64,000 bases of DNA from Bradyrhizobium sp. CCGUVB4N (GTDB lineage: Bacteria > Pseudomonadota > Alphaproteobacteria > Rhizobiales > Xanthobacteraceae), in assembly GCF_024199945.1 (NCBI RefSeq), contig NZ_JANADP010000001.1:5518001-5582000 (forward strand). The letters are read 5' to 3'. The notes beneath the pieces were generated by a model. It saw only the letters and a list, made by a program, of their open reading frames with translations. It ran no database searches and had not been told where the DNA came from. This document shows, in pieces, positions 36,570-44,340 of the stretch. The position numbers and the translations under genes are program-made. The stretch's first letter is position 1; each line of letters begins with the position of its first letter.

Positions 36570-37805
36570 TTTCGCCAGCGCGTTCTCCAAGAACCACGCC
36601 GCCGCCAACGCAACGGGATCGTTGCCGAAGCGCGCGATCACCTGCACGCCGATCGGCAGGCCACCGATCTTCATCACTGGCACGTTGACGCAGGGATTGC
36701 CCATCAGCGTCCACAGCCGGTTGTAGCGGGGCGAGCCGGTCGAGGCGAGCTCCTTGGCCGGCGCTACGCCCGGCGCCGAATAGGTGAGCAGCACGTCGAA
36801 ACCTTCGAACAGCTCGCCGAGCTCGCGACGGCCGCGGCGTGCGATCCGGCGGGCGTCGTCATATTCCTTCGGCGTCAATCCGACGGTGGCATCGAGGCTT
36901 TCGCGCAGCATCGGCGCGATCTCGTCGTGATGCTGGTCAAACTCCCAGGCGAGCGCGCGATGCGCCTCGAAGTCCTGGATGATCGGATGGATGCGCCAGG
37001 CCTCCTTCACCGACTCCGGCAGATCGATGGTCCGGACGCTGGCGCCGGCCTTCTCGGCCGCCTTGATCGCCGCCAGCAACCCCTCTTCCGCCGCCGGCTC
37101 GACGGCCTCGGCAAATTCCTGCCTGACCACGCCGATGCGCGGCGCCTTGGCCGGGACGATGCCGTCGAATTCAGTGCGCCCGGTGATCCCCAAAAGTCCG
37201 CGCGCGAGATCCTCCGCGCGCGATCCGAACAGGCCGACCGTGTCGAGCGCCCACGAATAGCATTTCACGCCGATGGTCGGCAGCATCCGGAACGACGGCT
37301 TGATCGCAGCAGCGCCGCAATAGGCGGCGGGCCGGATCACCGAGCCGCCGGTCTGGGTGCCGAGCGCCAGCGGGATCATGCCGGCGCCGATGGCGGCCGC
37401 CGAGCCCGAGGACGAGCCGCCCGGCGTATGGCCCAGATTGTGCGGATTGAGCGTCGGCGTCGGATCGCGCGAGGCGAACGCCGTCGTCGTGGTCTTGCCG
37501 ATGATGGTGGCGCCTGCCCGCTTCAGCATCATCACGACCGGCGCGTCCGCGCGCGGCTGCCAGCCGCGATAGATCTCCGAGCCCATCTCGGTCGGCATAT
37601 TGGCGGTGTCGATGATGTCCTTGATGCCGACCGCTATGCCCCGCAGCGGGCCGGAGGATTGTGCTTTCGCCGACTTGTCATGACGGACGAAGGCACGGAC
37701 GTCCTTCTCGCGTGCCTCGATCGCCGCGTGCGACTGGGCGACCGCGTCATCCGGCGAAAGCTCGCCGCTCGCGATGCGGCGCTGGAGGTCGGCAAGTGAG
37801 ATCAT
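36561..37805 (-). CDS. amidase-signature family hydrolase
   Basis: The protein of 414 residues has the Ser-cisSer-Lys triad Lys62 (AVGIKDI), Ser130 (GHTPGGSSSGS) and Ser154 (TQTGGSVIRPA). These numbers and spacing resemble malonamidase-type enzymes. It hydrolyses a small amide or acts on a related substrate that I cannot name. It is a stand-alone gene, converging on the patatin gene and divergent from dprA with about 90 bp between. Confidence 0.9.
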   Translation of the reverse strand: MISLADLQRRIASGELSPDDAVAQSHAAIEAREKDVRAFVRHDKSAKAQSSGPLRGIAVGIKDIIDTANMPTEMGSEIYRGWQPRADAPVVMMLKRAGATIIGKTTTTAFASRDPTPTLNPHNLGHTPGGSSSGSAAAIGAGMIPLALGTQTGGSVIRPAAYCGAAAIKPSFRMLPTIGVKCYSWALDTVGLFGSRAEDLARGLLGITGRTEFDGIVPAKAPRIGVVRQEFAEAVEPAAEEGLLAAIKAAEKAGASVRTIDLPESVKEAWRIHPIIQDFEAHRALAWEFDQHHDEIAPMLRESLDATVGLTPKEYDDARRIARRGRRELGELFEGFDVLLTYSAPGVAPAKELASTGSPRYNRLWTLMGNPCVNVPVMKIGGLPIGVQVIARFGNDPVALAAAWFLENALAKSG

Positions 37806-37895
37806 GGCAAAATCCTTCTTATTGGGACCGCTTTTAGCATCGCGACGAGGCCGTGCAAGCGCACGCTGCTGTTGCCCACGCCCTCAGGTTGTTCC

Positions 37896-39038
37896 ATGCT
37901 GCCGCCACAAGGAGACGCCGTGGACGCCATCAACCAAAGCGTGGAGCTGACCGAGCTCGAGCGGATCGACCACCTGCGGCTGATCCGCTCCGACAATGTC
38001 GGGCCGCGCACCTTCCGTTCGCTGGTCGATCACTTCGGCAACGTCCACGCCGCGCTGGAGCGGCTGCCGGATCTGGCGCGCCGCGGCGGTGCGTCGCGAT
38101 CCGGGCGCATCTGCAGTGTGGACGAAGCAAGCACCGAGCTCGCCGCGAGCCGCAAGTTCGGCATCGCCTGGCTCGCGCCCGGCGAGGACGGCTATCCGAC
38201 GCGGCTGGCGACGCTCGACGATGCACCGCCTTTGCTCGCCGTGCGCGGCGACAACGCAACGCTGATGCGCCCGATGATCGCCATCGTCGGCTCGCGCAAC
38301 GCCTCCGGCGCCGGCTTGAAATTCGCCGGCCAGCTCGCGCGCGAGCTCGGCGAGGCCGGCTTCATCGTCATCTCGGGGCTCGCCCGCGGCGTCGATCAGG
38401 CCGCGCATCGTGCCAGCGTCGAGAGCGGCACGATCGCGGTGCTCGCCGGCGGACATGATTGCATCTATCCGCCCGAACATGGCGATCTGCTCACCGCGAT
38501 CCTCGATCACCAGGGCGCGGCGATCTCCGAAATGCCGCTCGGCCACGAGCCGCGCGCCCGCGACTTTCCCCGCCGCAACCGGCTGATCTCGGGCGCCTCG
38601 CTCGGCGTGGTCGTGGTGGAGGCCGCGCACCGTTCAGGTTCGCTGATCACCGCGCGCATGGCCGCCGAACAGGGCCGCGAAGTGTTCGCCGTCCCCGGCT
38701 CGCCGCTCGATCCGCGCGCCGCCGGCACCAATGATCTGATCAAGCAGGGCGCGACCCTCGTCACCGAAGCCTCCGACATCATCAACGCGGTCCAGCCGAT
38801 CATGGAGCGGCCGCTGATGAGTCCTGCGAGCGAGCCCGACAGCGAGCCGTTCGAGAACGATCCGCAGGGGCACGACCGCGACCAGATCACGAGCCTGCTC
38901 GGTCCCACGCCGGTCTCGATCGACGATCTCGTGCGGATGTCCGGCGCCTCGCCCGCGATCGTGCGCACGGTGCTGCTGGAGCTCGAACTCGCCGGCCGGC
39001 TCGAACGCCACGGCGGCGGTCTCGTCTCGTTGCTCTAG
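37896..39038 (+). CDS. dprA: DNA-processing protein DprA
   Basis: DprA binds incoming single-stranded DNA and loads RecA during transformation. A Rossmann-like core carries AIVGSRNASGAGLKFA, ISGLARGVDQAAHRASVESG, GHDCIYPPEH, RNRLISGAS and AEQGREVFAVPGSPLDPRAAG. A SAM-like N-terminal part and a winged-helix C-terminus (VSIDDLVRMSG to the end) flank it. I use the ATG at 37896 (380 residues); a TTG at 37872 is less likely. Its stop shares CTAG with the convergent HxlR gene. Confidence 0.96.
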   Translation: MLPPQGDAVDAINQSVELTELERIDHLRLIRSDNVGPRTFRSLVDHFGNVHAALERLPDLARRGGASRSGRICSVDEASTELAASRKFGIAWLAPGEDGYPTRLATLDDAPPLLAVRGDNATLMRPMIAIVGSRNASGAGLKFAGQLARELGEAGFIVISGLARGVDQAAHRASVESGTIAVLAGGHDCIYPPEHGDLLTAILDHQGAAISEMPLGHEPRARDFPRRNRLISGASLGVVVVEAAHRSGSLITARMAAEQGREVFAVPGSPLDPRAAGTNDLIKQGATLVTEASDIINAVQPIMERPLMSPASEPDSEPFENDPQGHDRDQITSLLGPTPVSIDDLVRMSGASPAIVRTVLLELELAGRLERHGGGLVSLL

Positions 39039-39445
39039 CCGCCGTTGCGCTCGTCGAAGCGCGTGCGTGCAGCCTCAATTTGCATCAGATGGCCCATCGC
39101 CCACTCGCCCAGCGCCTTCACCGGCTCCTGGAGTCCACGGCCGAGATCGGTCAGCTCGTAATCAACGCGCGGCGGAATGGTCGGGAAGATCGTGCGCGTG
39201 ACGAGGCCGTCGCGCTCCAGCCCGCGTAGCGTCAGGGTCAGCATCCGCTGCGAGATGCCGTTGATCATGCGCTTCAGCTCATTGAAGCGCTTCGGTCCGT
39301 CGCTCAAGTTCATGATGACGAACACGCTCCATTTGTCGCCGACGCGCGACAGCACGGATGCCACGCCGCGACAGTCGGAATGGTCGGGGTTCGGCCTCCG
39401 TTCGGCAGGCAAATCAGTGTGTGCAGGTCTCAAAGATGTGCCCAT
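39035..39445 (-). CDS. HxlR-family transcriptional regulator (first)
   Basis: The 136-residue protein has the winged-helix core of HxlR/YodB regulators: DKWSVFVIMNLSDGPKRFNELKRMINGISQRMLTLTLRGLERDGLV. The conserved N-terminal cysteine is Cys25 (HSDCRGV), the residue that senses quinones or diamide in YodB-type members. It is divergent from the FMN quinone reductase gene, with 84 bp between starts, so it probably represses that gene. Confidence 0.91.
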   Translation of the reverse strand: MGTSLRPAHTDLPAERRPNPDHSDCRGVASVLSRVGDKWSVFVIMNLSDGPKRFNELKRMINGISQRMLTLTLRGLERDGLVTRTIFPTIPPRVDYELTDLGRGLQEPVKALGEWAMGHLMQIEAARTRFDERNGG

Positions 39446-39529
39446 GGCTCAAAAAAGTGCGTTCTTGCGGGGTTTTTGATAGTCACTCATGTAGTGCGGG
39501 TTACAAATCTATACCATGGGTGACCCCAA

Positions 39530-40138
39530 ATGAAACTCCTCCATATCGACTCCAGCGTGCTCGGCCCCCACTCCGTCTCCCGGCAGGTTTCCGCCGCCAT
39601 CGTCGACCGGCTCAGACAGGCGACGCCCTCGCTCGAAGTGGTCTACCGCGATGTGACCCAGGTCCCGCTCGCCCACCTCTCAGGACCTCACCTGGCCGTC
39701 GCACAGGGCGCTCCCGCGCCTGCCGAACTCGGCCCTGACCTCGCTGCCGGCGCTGCCGCGCTGGACGAGTTCCTGGCGGCCGACATCGTCGTGATCGGCG
39801 CGCCCATGTACAATTTTACGATTCCGAGCCAGCTCAAGGCGTGGATCGACCGTGCCGTCGTCGTCGCAGGAAAGACGTTCAGCTATGGCGCGAACGGACC
39901 GCAGGGCCTTGCCGGCGGCAAGCGCGTGATCCTCGCGATCTCACGCGGCGGCTACTATGGCGCGGATACGCCGATGGCCGCGCTCGAGCATCTCGAAACC
40001 TATCTGCGTGGGGTGTTCGGCTTCATCGGCATCAATCCTGAATTCATCGTTGCGGACGGAATCCAGGTCGGTCCCGATCATCGCGAAAAGGCGCTGGCCG
40101 GCGCGCTCCAGGCGGCCACCAGCTTGCGCGCGGCGTAA
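39530..40138 (+). CDS. azoR: FMN-dependent NADH:quinone/azo reductase
   Basis: A flavodoxin-fold reductase of 202 residues. The FMN phosphate loop lies in MKLLHIDSSVLGPHSVSRQV; the flavin-contacting PMYNFTIPSQLKAWIDRAVVVAGKTF and the SRGGYYG loop are characteristic of AzoR. These enzymes reduce quinones by two electrons and can cleave azo bonds. Its divergent HxlR neighbour fits control by electrophile stress. The short gap before the start contains CACT-N5-AGTG (39484-39496), a weak dyad that might be an operator. Confidence 0.92.
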   Translation: MKLLHIDSSVLGPHSVSRQVSAAIVDRLRQATPSLEVVYRDVTQVPLAHLSGPHLAVAQGAPAPAELGPDLAAGAAALDEFLAADIVVIGAPMYNFTIPSQLKAWIDRAVVVAGKTFSYGANGPQGLAGGKRVILAISRGGYYGADTPMAALEHLETYLRGVFGFIGINPEFIVADGIQVGPDHREKALAGALQAATSLRAA

Positions 40139-40195
40139 GGTAACGCCGACGACAGCCGCTGCCGGACTCCGGCGGCGGCTGACAGTTCGAATGGA

Positions 40196-40378
40196 CTAAA
40201 ACCAGGCGCCCTGCACGCCCAGGATCACGGCGAGAAGCGAAATGAAAAGCCCGATGCCGGAGAAGATGGCGACCCCGATGAACTCGGACGTGTCGGAGTG
40301 CTTGGCGGGAACTGCTGAACGTTCGGTGTAAATACGCGGTGCTGAAATCGGAGAATAAATGCGTGCTGCTTTTGGCAT
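40196..40378 (-). CDS. 60-residue single-pass membrane protein
   Basis: From the ATG at 40378 (GGGAG upstream) the product starts MPKAARIYSPISAPRIYTERS and has one hydrophobic segment, IGVAIFSGIGLFISLLAVIL (about 36-55), ending GVQGAWF. It resembles a small bitopic membrane protein with a polar cytoplasmic N-terminus. A longer frame to 40432 is unlikely. No function is known to me. The gene sits alone between azoR and the SDR gene. Confidence 0.62.
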   Translation of the reverse strand: MPKAARIYSPISAPRIYTERSAVPAKHSDTSEFIGVAIFSGIGLFISLLAVILGVQGAWF

Positions 40379-40550
40379 AACGGGCTCCCTTAAATGGGTC
40401 TTATGACCCTGCCCGTAAAAAGGTCTTGGCAACCTGCGCGAAGGTTCAACGCATCACGCAAGCTTCAGAAAACATGTCTCGCAAGATGTGGGAACCGGCC
40501 GACGCAACCGCACCTCGCGCGCCGACCGATTCAATTTTCGCAAATGTCGA

Positions 40551-41324
40551 TCAACCGCGATAGATCGGCGCGCCCGCTGGCGAGGCCACCGCGCCGCCAT
40601 CGACGAAGATCTCCTGGCCCTGAATGTGCCCGGCATCGTCGGACGCAAGGAACAGCACCGTCTTCGAAATGTGATCCGGTTCACCAATTCGCCCGAGCGG
40701 CGTCGACAGCCCGATGCGCTTCTCGAAGGCCTTCTCCGCTTCGGGCGTCGCGATCGCAGCGCCCCAGATCGGCGTGCGGATCGCACCGGGCGCAACGACA
40801 TTCACGCGGATGCCGCGCGGCGACAGTTCCGAGGCCATGATCCGCGCCATCGCCCGCACGCCGGCCTTCGCCGCGCCGTAAGCCGAATAGCCGGGAATGC
40901 CGAGCACGGAGATCACCGAGCCGTTGAGGATGATCGAGGCGTTGTCGTTGAGATAAGGCAGCGCCGACTGCACGGTGAAGAATACGCCGGTGAGATTGGT
41001 GCTGATGACTTTCTCGAACACATCGAGCGTCGCCGATCCCAGCGGCGTGCCGCCGGGAATGCCGGCATTGGCAAACAGGATGTCGAGCTTGCCGAACTTT
41101 TCGGTGCCCTGCTTGATCGCGGCCTCGGTCGCGGCGATGTCGGTGGCATCGGCAACGAGTGCGATCGCATTCGGGCCGAGTTCCTTCGCTGCGGCCTCCA
41201 GCGTCTCCTTGTTGCGCCCGGTGATGATGACCTTGGCGCCCTCGGCCACGAACAGCTTTGCCGTCGCCAGTCCAATGCCGCTGTTGCCGCCGGTAATCAG
41301 CGCCGTCTTGTTCTTCAGCCTCAT
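40551..41324 (-). CDS. short-chain dehydrogenase/reductase
   Basis: The protein has 257 residues from the ATG at 41324, with GGAG 9 bp upstream. The cofactor loop is TGGNSGIGLATA, the catalytic triad region gives NGSVISV (Ser) and YSAYGAAKAG (YxxxK), and NAGIPGG and the C-terminal DGGAV are typical. The TGGNSG form with a downstream GRNKE suggests NADP preference. The substrate is unknown. It is divergent from a second HxlR regulator whose operator and both promoters can be read in the gap. Confidence 0.93.
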   Translation of the reverse strand: MRLKNKTALITGGNSGIGLATAKLFVAEGAKVIITGRNKETLEAAAKELGPNAIALVADATDIAATEAAIKQGTEKFGKLDILFANAGIPGGTPLGSATLDVFEKVISTNLTGVFFTVQSALPYLNDNASIILNGSVISVLGIPGYSAYGAAKAGVRAMARIMASELSPRGIRVNVVAPGAIRTPIWGAAIATPEAEKAFEKRIGLSTPLGRIGEPDHISKTVLFLASDDAGHIQGQEIFVDGGAVASPAGAPIYRG

Positions 41325-41336
41325 GGTCGTCTCCAG

Positions 41337-41393
41337 TGGTTGCATTATGAAACTATGTTGCCATCTAGGCCAAATGGTTTTATAATGCAACCA
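41337..41393. promoter_or_regulatory. divergent promoter/operator region of SDR and HxlR genes
   Basis: Two 17-bp arms (41337-41353 and 41377-41393) form an inverted repeat with one mismatch; each arm, core GTTGCATTATGAAAC, is itself nearly palindromic, and the arm centres are 40 bp apart. For hxlR, TTGCCA (41358-41363), 17 bp, TATAAT (41381-41386) places the -10 in the right arm. For the SDR gene, TTGCAT (41390-41385), 17 bp, TAGATG (41367-41362) puts the start just before the left arm. This is the layout of a regulator that represses both genes. Confidence 0.75.
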
Positions 41394-41445
41394 CACAAGC
41401 GCGTGATCGGCGCCGAAATCGTGCGAACGCGACAGGACCAGGACG

Positions 41446-41913
41446 ATGGTGAAACGAACGAGTTTTGAGGGCGACGGCTGCCCGGTCGCGCGGTCGCTGG
41501 AGGTGATCGGCGACTGGTGGACGCTCCTGATCATCCGCGAAGCGATGCTGGGCCTGCGCCGCTTCGGCGAGTTTCAGAGCAAGCTCGGCATGGCCAAGAA
41601 CATCCTGTCGGTGCGGCTGCGATCCATGCTCGACCATGGCATCCTGGCGATGACCCCCGCCTCCGACGGCAGCGCCTATCAAGAGTACGTGCTGACGCCG
41701 AAGGGACGCGGCCTCTTCCCGATCCTGGTCGCGCTCCGACAGTGGAGCGAGGAGTTCGACGACAGCCCCGAGGAGATCGACACCATCATGGTCGATCGCG
41801 CCAAGGGCCGTCCGGTGAAGAAGCTCGAACTGCACGCCGAGGACGGCCGCTTGCTCAGCCTGGCCGACATCACCTTGAAGCCGCGACCAGCACCGCGGCG
41901 TCGGTCGGCGTAA
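41446..41913 (+). CDS. HxlR-family transcriptional regulator (second)
   Basis: The 155-residue protein carries the family core DGCPVARSLEVIGDWWTLLIIREAMLG and RRFGEFQSKLGMAKNILSVRLRSM, with Cys12 in the sensor position. A C-terminal tail of about 45 residues follows the winged helix. It is divergent from the SDR gene, and paired palindromes in the gap are the probable operators, including for its own promoter. It is unrelated in detail to the HxlR gene 2 kb upstream. Confidence 0.92.
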   Translation: MVKRTSFEGDGCPVARSLEVIGDWWTLLIIREAMLGLRRFGEFQSKLGMAKNILSVRLRSMLDHGILAMTPASDGSAYQEYVLTPKGRGLFPILVALRQWSEEFDDSPEEIDTIMVDRAKGRPVKKLELHAEDGRLLSLADITLKPRPAPRRRSA

Positions 41914-42004
41914 CGAAGGCAAAGTGCTCGCAGTGACGGCGCGGAGGGACTTGTACAAAAGATAGACGGCGTCGAAGATGGCCCGACACCCAAAGTGGCG
42001 CCAC

Positions 42005-42559
42005 ATGCCCCTCCTCGCCGTTGCTTACTTCTCCATCTCCGGCACCACCGAGAAGCTGGCGCATGCGATGGCGCACGGCGCGGACGGGATGGCGGAGGTC
42101 GCGCTGTGTCGGATCGCCGGCGACGACATCGTGTCGGGCCGCTTCCAGAACGAGCGATTGCTGGAGACGATCGACCGCGCCGACGCAGTCGCGTTTGGCA
42201 GCCCGACCTACATGGGCGGACCATCGGCGCAGTTCAAAGCCTTCGCGGACGCCTCAAGTGATCGATGGAGCGAGCAGCGATGGGCCAACAAGATCGCAGG
42301 CGGCTTCACGACGGGCGCATGTGCAAGCGGCGATCAACTGCACACGCTGACGTACTTTTCCATTCTGGCGGCCCAGCACGGCATGCTCTGGTGCGGGCTG
42401 GATGTCCCGGGCGGAGAGGATCCGGGCGGTCGCAATCGCCTCGGCAGCCAGCTCGGACTGGCGACGCATTTGATCGACGATGCCTTGCCGCAGAGTGATG
42501 TGAGCACGGCCGAATATCTCGGCCAGCGCTTGGCCAGGATGGCTGGGCGCAACGGCTAA
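42005..42559 (+). CDS. flavodoxin-fold NAD(P)H:quinone oxidoreductase-like protein
   Basis: The product of 184 residues has a flavodoxin phosphate loop AVAYFSISGTTEKLAHAM and the second FMN loop AVAFGSPTYMGGPSAQFKAF, then KIAGGFTTGACASGDQLHTL, as in WrbA-like enzymes. These reduce quinones while avoiding semiquinones. I prefer the ATG at 42005, as a start at 41978 adds a basic leader. It is a third redox enzyme within 3 kb of azoR and the SDR gene. Confidence 0.85.
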   Translation: MPLLAVAYFSISGTTEKLAHAMAHGADGMAEVALCRIAGDDIVSGRFQNERLLETIDRADAVAFGSPTYMGGPSAQFKAFADASSDRWSEQRWANKIAGGFTTGACASGDQLHTLTYFSILAAQHGMLWCGLDVPGGEDPGGRNRLGSQLGLATHLIDDALPQSDVSTAEYLGQRLARMAGRNG

Positions 42560-42587
42560 CCACGTCCGTGAGAGCGGCGCGCTCAAC

Positions 42588-42714
42588 TATCTCCCCGTCA
42601 CCCTGAGGTGGCCGCTTCTTCAGCGGCCCTCGAAGGGCGACGGCCTGGCTGCATCTCGGCCACGCATCCTTCGAGGCTCCCCATGGGACGCGATGCGTCC
42701 CATGCCTCGCGCCT
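42588..42714. repeat. palindromic repeat element beside the IS110 element
   Basis: The stretch contains CACCCTGAGG, a GGCCGCT/AGCGGCC hairpin, TCGAAGG/CCTTCGA and a perfect 9-bp hairpin with a 3-nt loop (42683-42703). It is of the dispersed rhizobial type often found after genes. The IS110 element begins immediately to its right, so the repeat may have been the insertion target. Confidence 0.6.
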
Positions 42715-42732
42715 CAGCGACTGTGTTCTTCG

Positions 42733-43665
42733 TCAAGCGGGTTGCCATGGTTTTCGATCCCTGAGCATGGCGTTGAGGATGGTGAGGAGCTTGCGGGCGA
42801 CCGCGATGAGGGCGACCATTTTCGGCTTACCGGCGCTCACGAGGTGACGGTAGAAAAGCTTGAGCTGCGGGTGGCATCGGATCGCCGAGAGGGCAGCCAT
42901 GTAGAGGGCCGCCCGCAAGGCAGTTCGTCCACCGCCGATCTTGCTCCTGCCTTTCCATCGGCCGGACTGGCGAACGAAGGGAGCAAGGCCGGCAAGGCTT
43001 GCGATCTGACGCCGGTTGAGGGTGCCGAGTTCGGGCACCTCGGCAAGGAAGGTGCGTGCGAGTGTATTGCCGACCCCCGGGAAGGTGATCAGCAAATCTT
43101 CTTGGTCCCGCCAGGCCGGCGAGCCCCGTACCAGCGTGTCGATGTCGTTGTCGATGTCCGGCAGCTCCTTCTCGAGGACCTTGATGTGGCGGGCAAGGCT
43201 CTTGCGGACGCGAACATTCTCCACCCGCTTCTCGCGCTGGCGTTCGGCGACGATCATCTCGATGATCTGCCGGCGTCGGGCAACCAGTTCGGCCAGCAAG
43301 CGAGCTTGCTCGTCCGGGACGGGACGCAGGGCGGGCTTCACCGCCTCAACGAACCGTGCGATCACCGCGGCATCGATCGGATCGGACTTGGCGCGCTGGC
43401 CAATCGCCTGCGCGAAGTGCCGGATCTGGGCCGGATTGATGACCGCCAGCGGCAACTGGGCGCCGGCCAGTGCTGCCGCGACCACCGTCTCGAAGCCGCC
43501 AGTCGCCTCCAGCCCAATCAGGCTCGGCGAACAGGCCGCAAGCCGCGCAACAAGATCTTCCAAGCCCTTGCCGTCGCGCGCCACGGCAAACACTTCTCCG
43601 CTCGGACGCATATGAACATCCAACCGGTCCTTAGATACATCTATGCCAACATAGATCGCGTCCAT
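42733..43665 (-). CDS. IS110-family transposase (DEDD recombinase)
   Basis: The 310-residue protein has the N-terminal RuvC-like DEDD domain with Asp9 (YVGIDVSKD), Glu53 (IGLEATGG), Asp95 and Asp98 (KSDPIDAAVIARF). The C-terminal Tnp20 domain shows ITFPGVGNTLA and RQSGRWKGRSKIGGGRTAL, where Ser234 is the probable catalytic serine. I start at the ATG at 43665; the frame is open a further 71 codons, but that part is the non-coding end of the element. All key residues are present, so the enzyme may be active. Confidence 0.94.
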   Translation of the reverse strand: MDAIYVGIDVSKDRLDVHMRPSGEVFAVARDGKGLEDLVARLAACSPSLIGLEATGGFETVVAAALAGAQLPLAVINPAQIRHFAQAIGQRAKSDPIDAAVIARFVEAVKPALRPVPDEQARLLAELVARRRQIIEMIVAERQREKRVENVRVRKSLARHIKVLEKELPDIDNDIDTLVRGSPAWRDQEDLLITFPGVGNTLARTFLAEVPELGTLNRRQIASLAGLAPFVRQSGRWKGRSKIGGGRTALRAALYMAALSAIRCHPQLKLFYRHLVSAGKPKMVALIAVARKLLTILNAMLRDRKPWQPA

Positions 43666-43865
43666 CTGCACCCATCCTTGCGCAACCGGGCTCGCCAGGC
43701 GGCCCTCGCGACTGTTCGGGTTCGATGGAACAACGGACGGGGCGCCGCGCTGAGGCACGGGCTTCATAGCCCTTGGATGAAGCGGTCTCCCGTCCGTTAC
43801 CGCACCGGCTATCTTAGCCGATCTGGCGCGATCTGACTTACAAGGATGACGGGTCTGATAAAAGC
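43666..43865 (-). ncRNA. candidate IS110 bridge RNA region
   Basis: The 200 bp between the element end and the transposase ATG hold no plausible gene but many potential stems: GGGCTATGAAGCCC near 43765-43778, and GGACGGG (on the minus strand) near 43793 against CCCGTCC near 43739. IS110-subgroup elements code a guide (bridge or seek) RNA here that pairs with target and donor DNA. The call rests on position and family knowledge; no loop-to-target match was worked out. Confidence 0.38.
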
Positions 43866-43874
43866 ACCGGCCCC

Positions 43875-44123
43875 TCACGACAGCTTGCGCTTGCTCCGCA
43901 GCCGCAAATGCTCGTCGGCCTCGAGCTTGGTCATCCCCAGGAGATAATGCAGCACGTCGAGCTTGTGCCGCTCGGCGAGCTTGCGCAATGCGCCCACCTG
44001 CTCGGCGATGAAGCCCACGGCCTCATCGACCCCGCCCTCCCCCGGTTCCTCGTTGCGCGAGCCTCCCCGCACGCCCGTTGCGGCGCGCGCCCGTTTCTTT
44101 CCTGGCTTTGCCACCAGCCCCAC
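43875..44123 (-). CDS. 82-residue basic hypothetical protein
   Basis: The product starts GLVAKPGKKRARAATG, has a central helix DEAVGFIAEQVGALRKLAERHKLDVLHYLLGMTKLEADEHL and ends RLRSKRKLS. It has no signal or membrane segment; the helical, charged layout suggests a small cytoplasmic adaptor or nucleic-acid-binding protein. The start is uncertain (GTG at 44123 or another GTG three codons on). The IS110 element lies directly after its stop codon, so the coding part is intact but the native 3' region is displaced. Confidence 0.65.
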   Translation of the reverse strand: MGLVAKPGKKRARAATGVRGGSRNEEPGEGGVDEAVGFIAEQVGALRKLAERHKLDVLHYLLGMTKLEADEHLRLRSKRKLS

Positions 44124-44241
44124 CCGAATCCATGCCCCGCGGAAACATTACGCCGACACCGGCCACAACTCCAAGGTGGTATTTCGCAACTTTCTCGATA
44201 TGAAACTTTTCCCATTTGGCGGGCTTTCAACACCCTTCGAT

Positions 44242-44270
44242 TTGACAGCGAGGGCCTCACCACCCATGTT
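44242..44270 (+). promoter_or_regulatory. candidate topA promoter
   Basis: TTGACA (44242-44247), 17 bp, then CATGTT (44265-44270). The -35 is perfect and the -10 weak. The start would lie about 65 bp before the topA ATG. Confidence 0.4.
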
Positions 44271-44340
44271 CGGGTCGAAACGGCCGACCCGAATCTTGTC
44301 GATTTCGGCCTAAGATTTTCCCGTAAGTCACTGGAACTAC

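Larger units (their letters stand above)
42720..43870 (-). mobile_element. IS110-family insertion sequence (boundaries approximate)
   Basis: The element holds one complete transposase gene and about 200 bp of non-coding DNA upstream of it. IS110 elements lack the usual terminal inverted repeats, so the ends are inferred: on the left the palindromic repeat ends near 42714, and on the right a host gene ends at 43875. The long 5' non-coding part is the layout of the IS110 subgroup, in which the bridge RNA is coded upstream of the recombinase. The copy looks intact. Confidence 0.75.

Noticed and set aside
39476..39496. TTGATA plus CACT-N5-AGTG as an azoR promoter/operator
   Set aside because: No -10 at suitable spacing and only 4-bp arms, so it was not listed as a feature.
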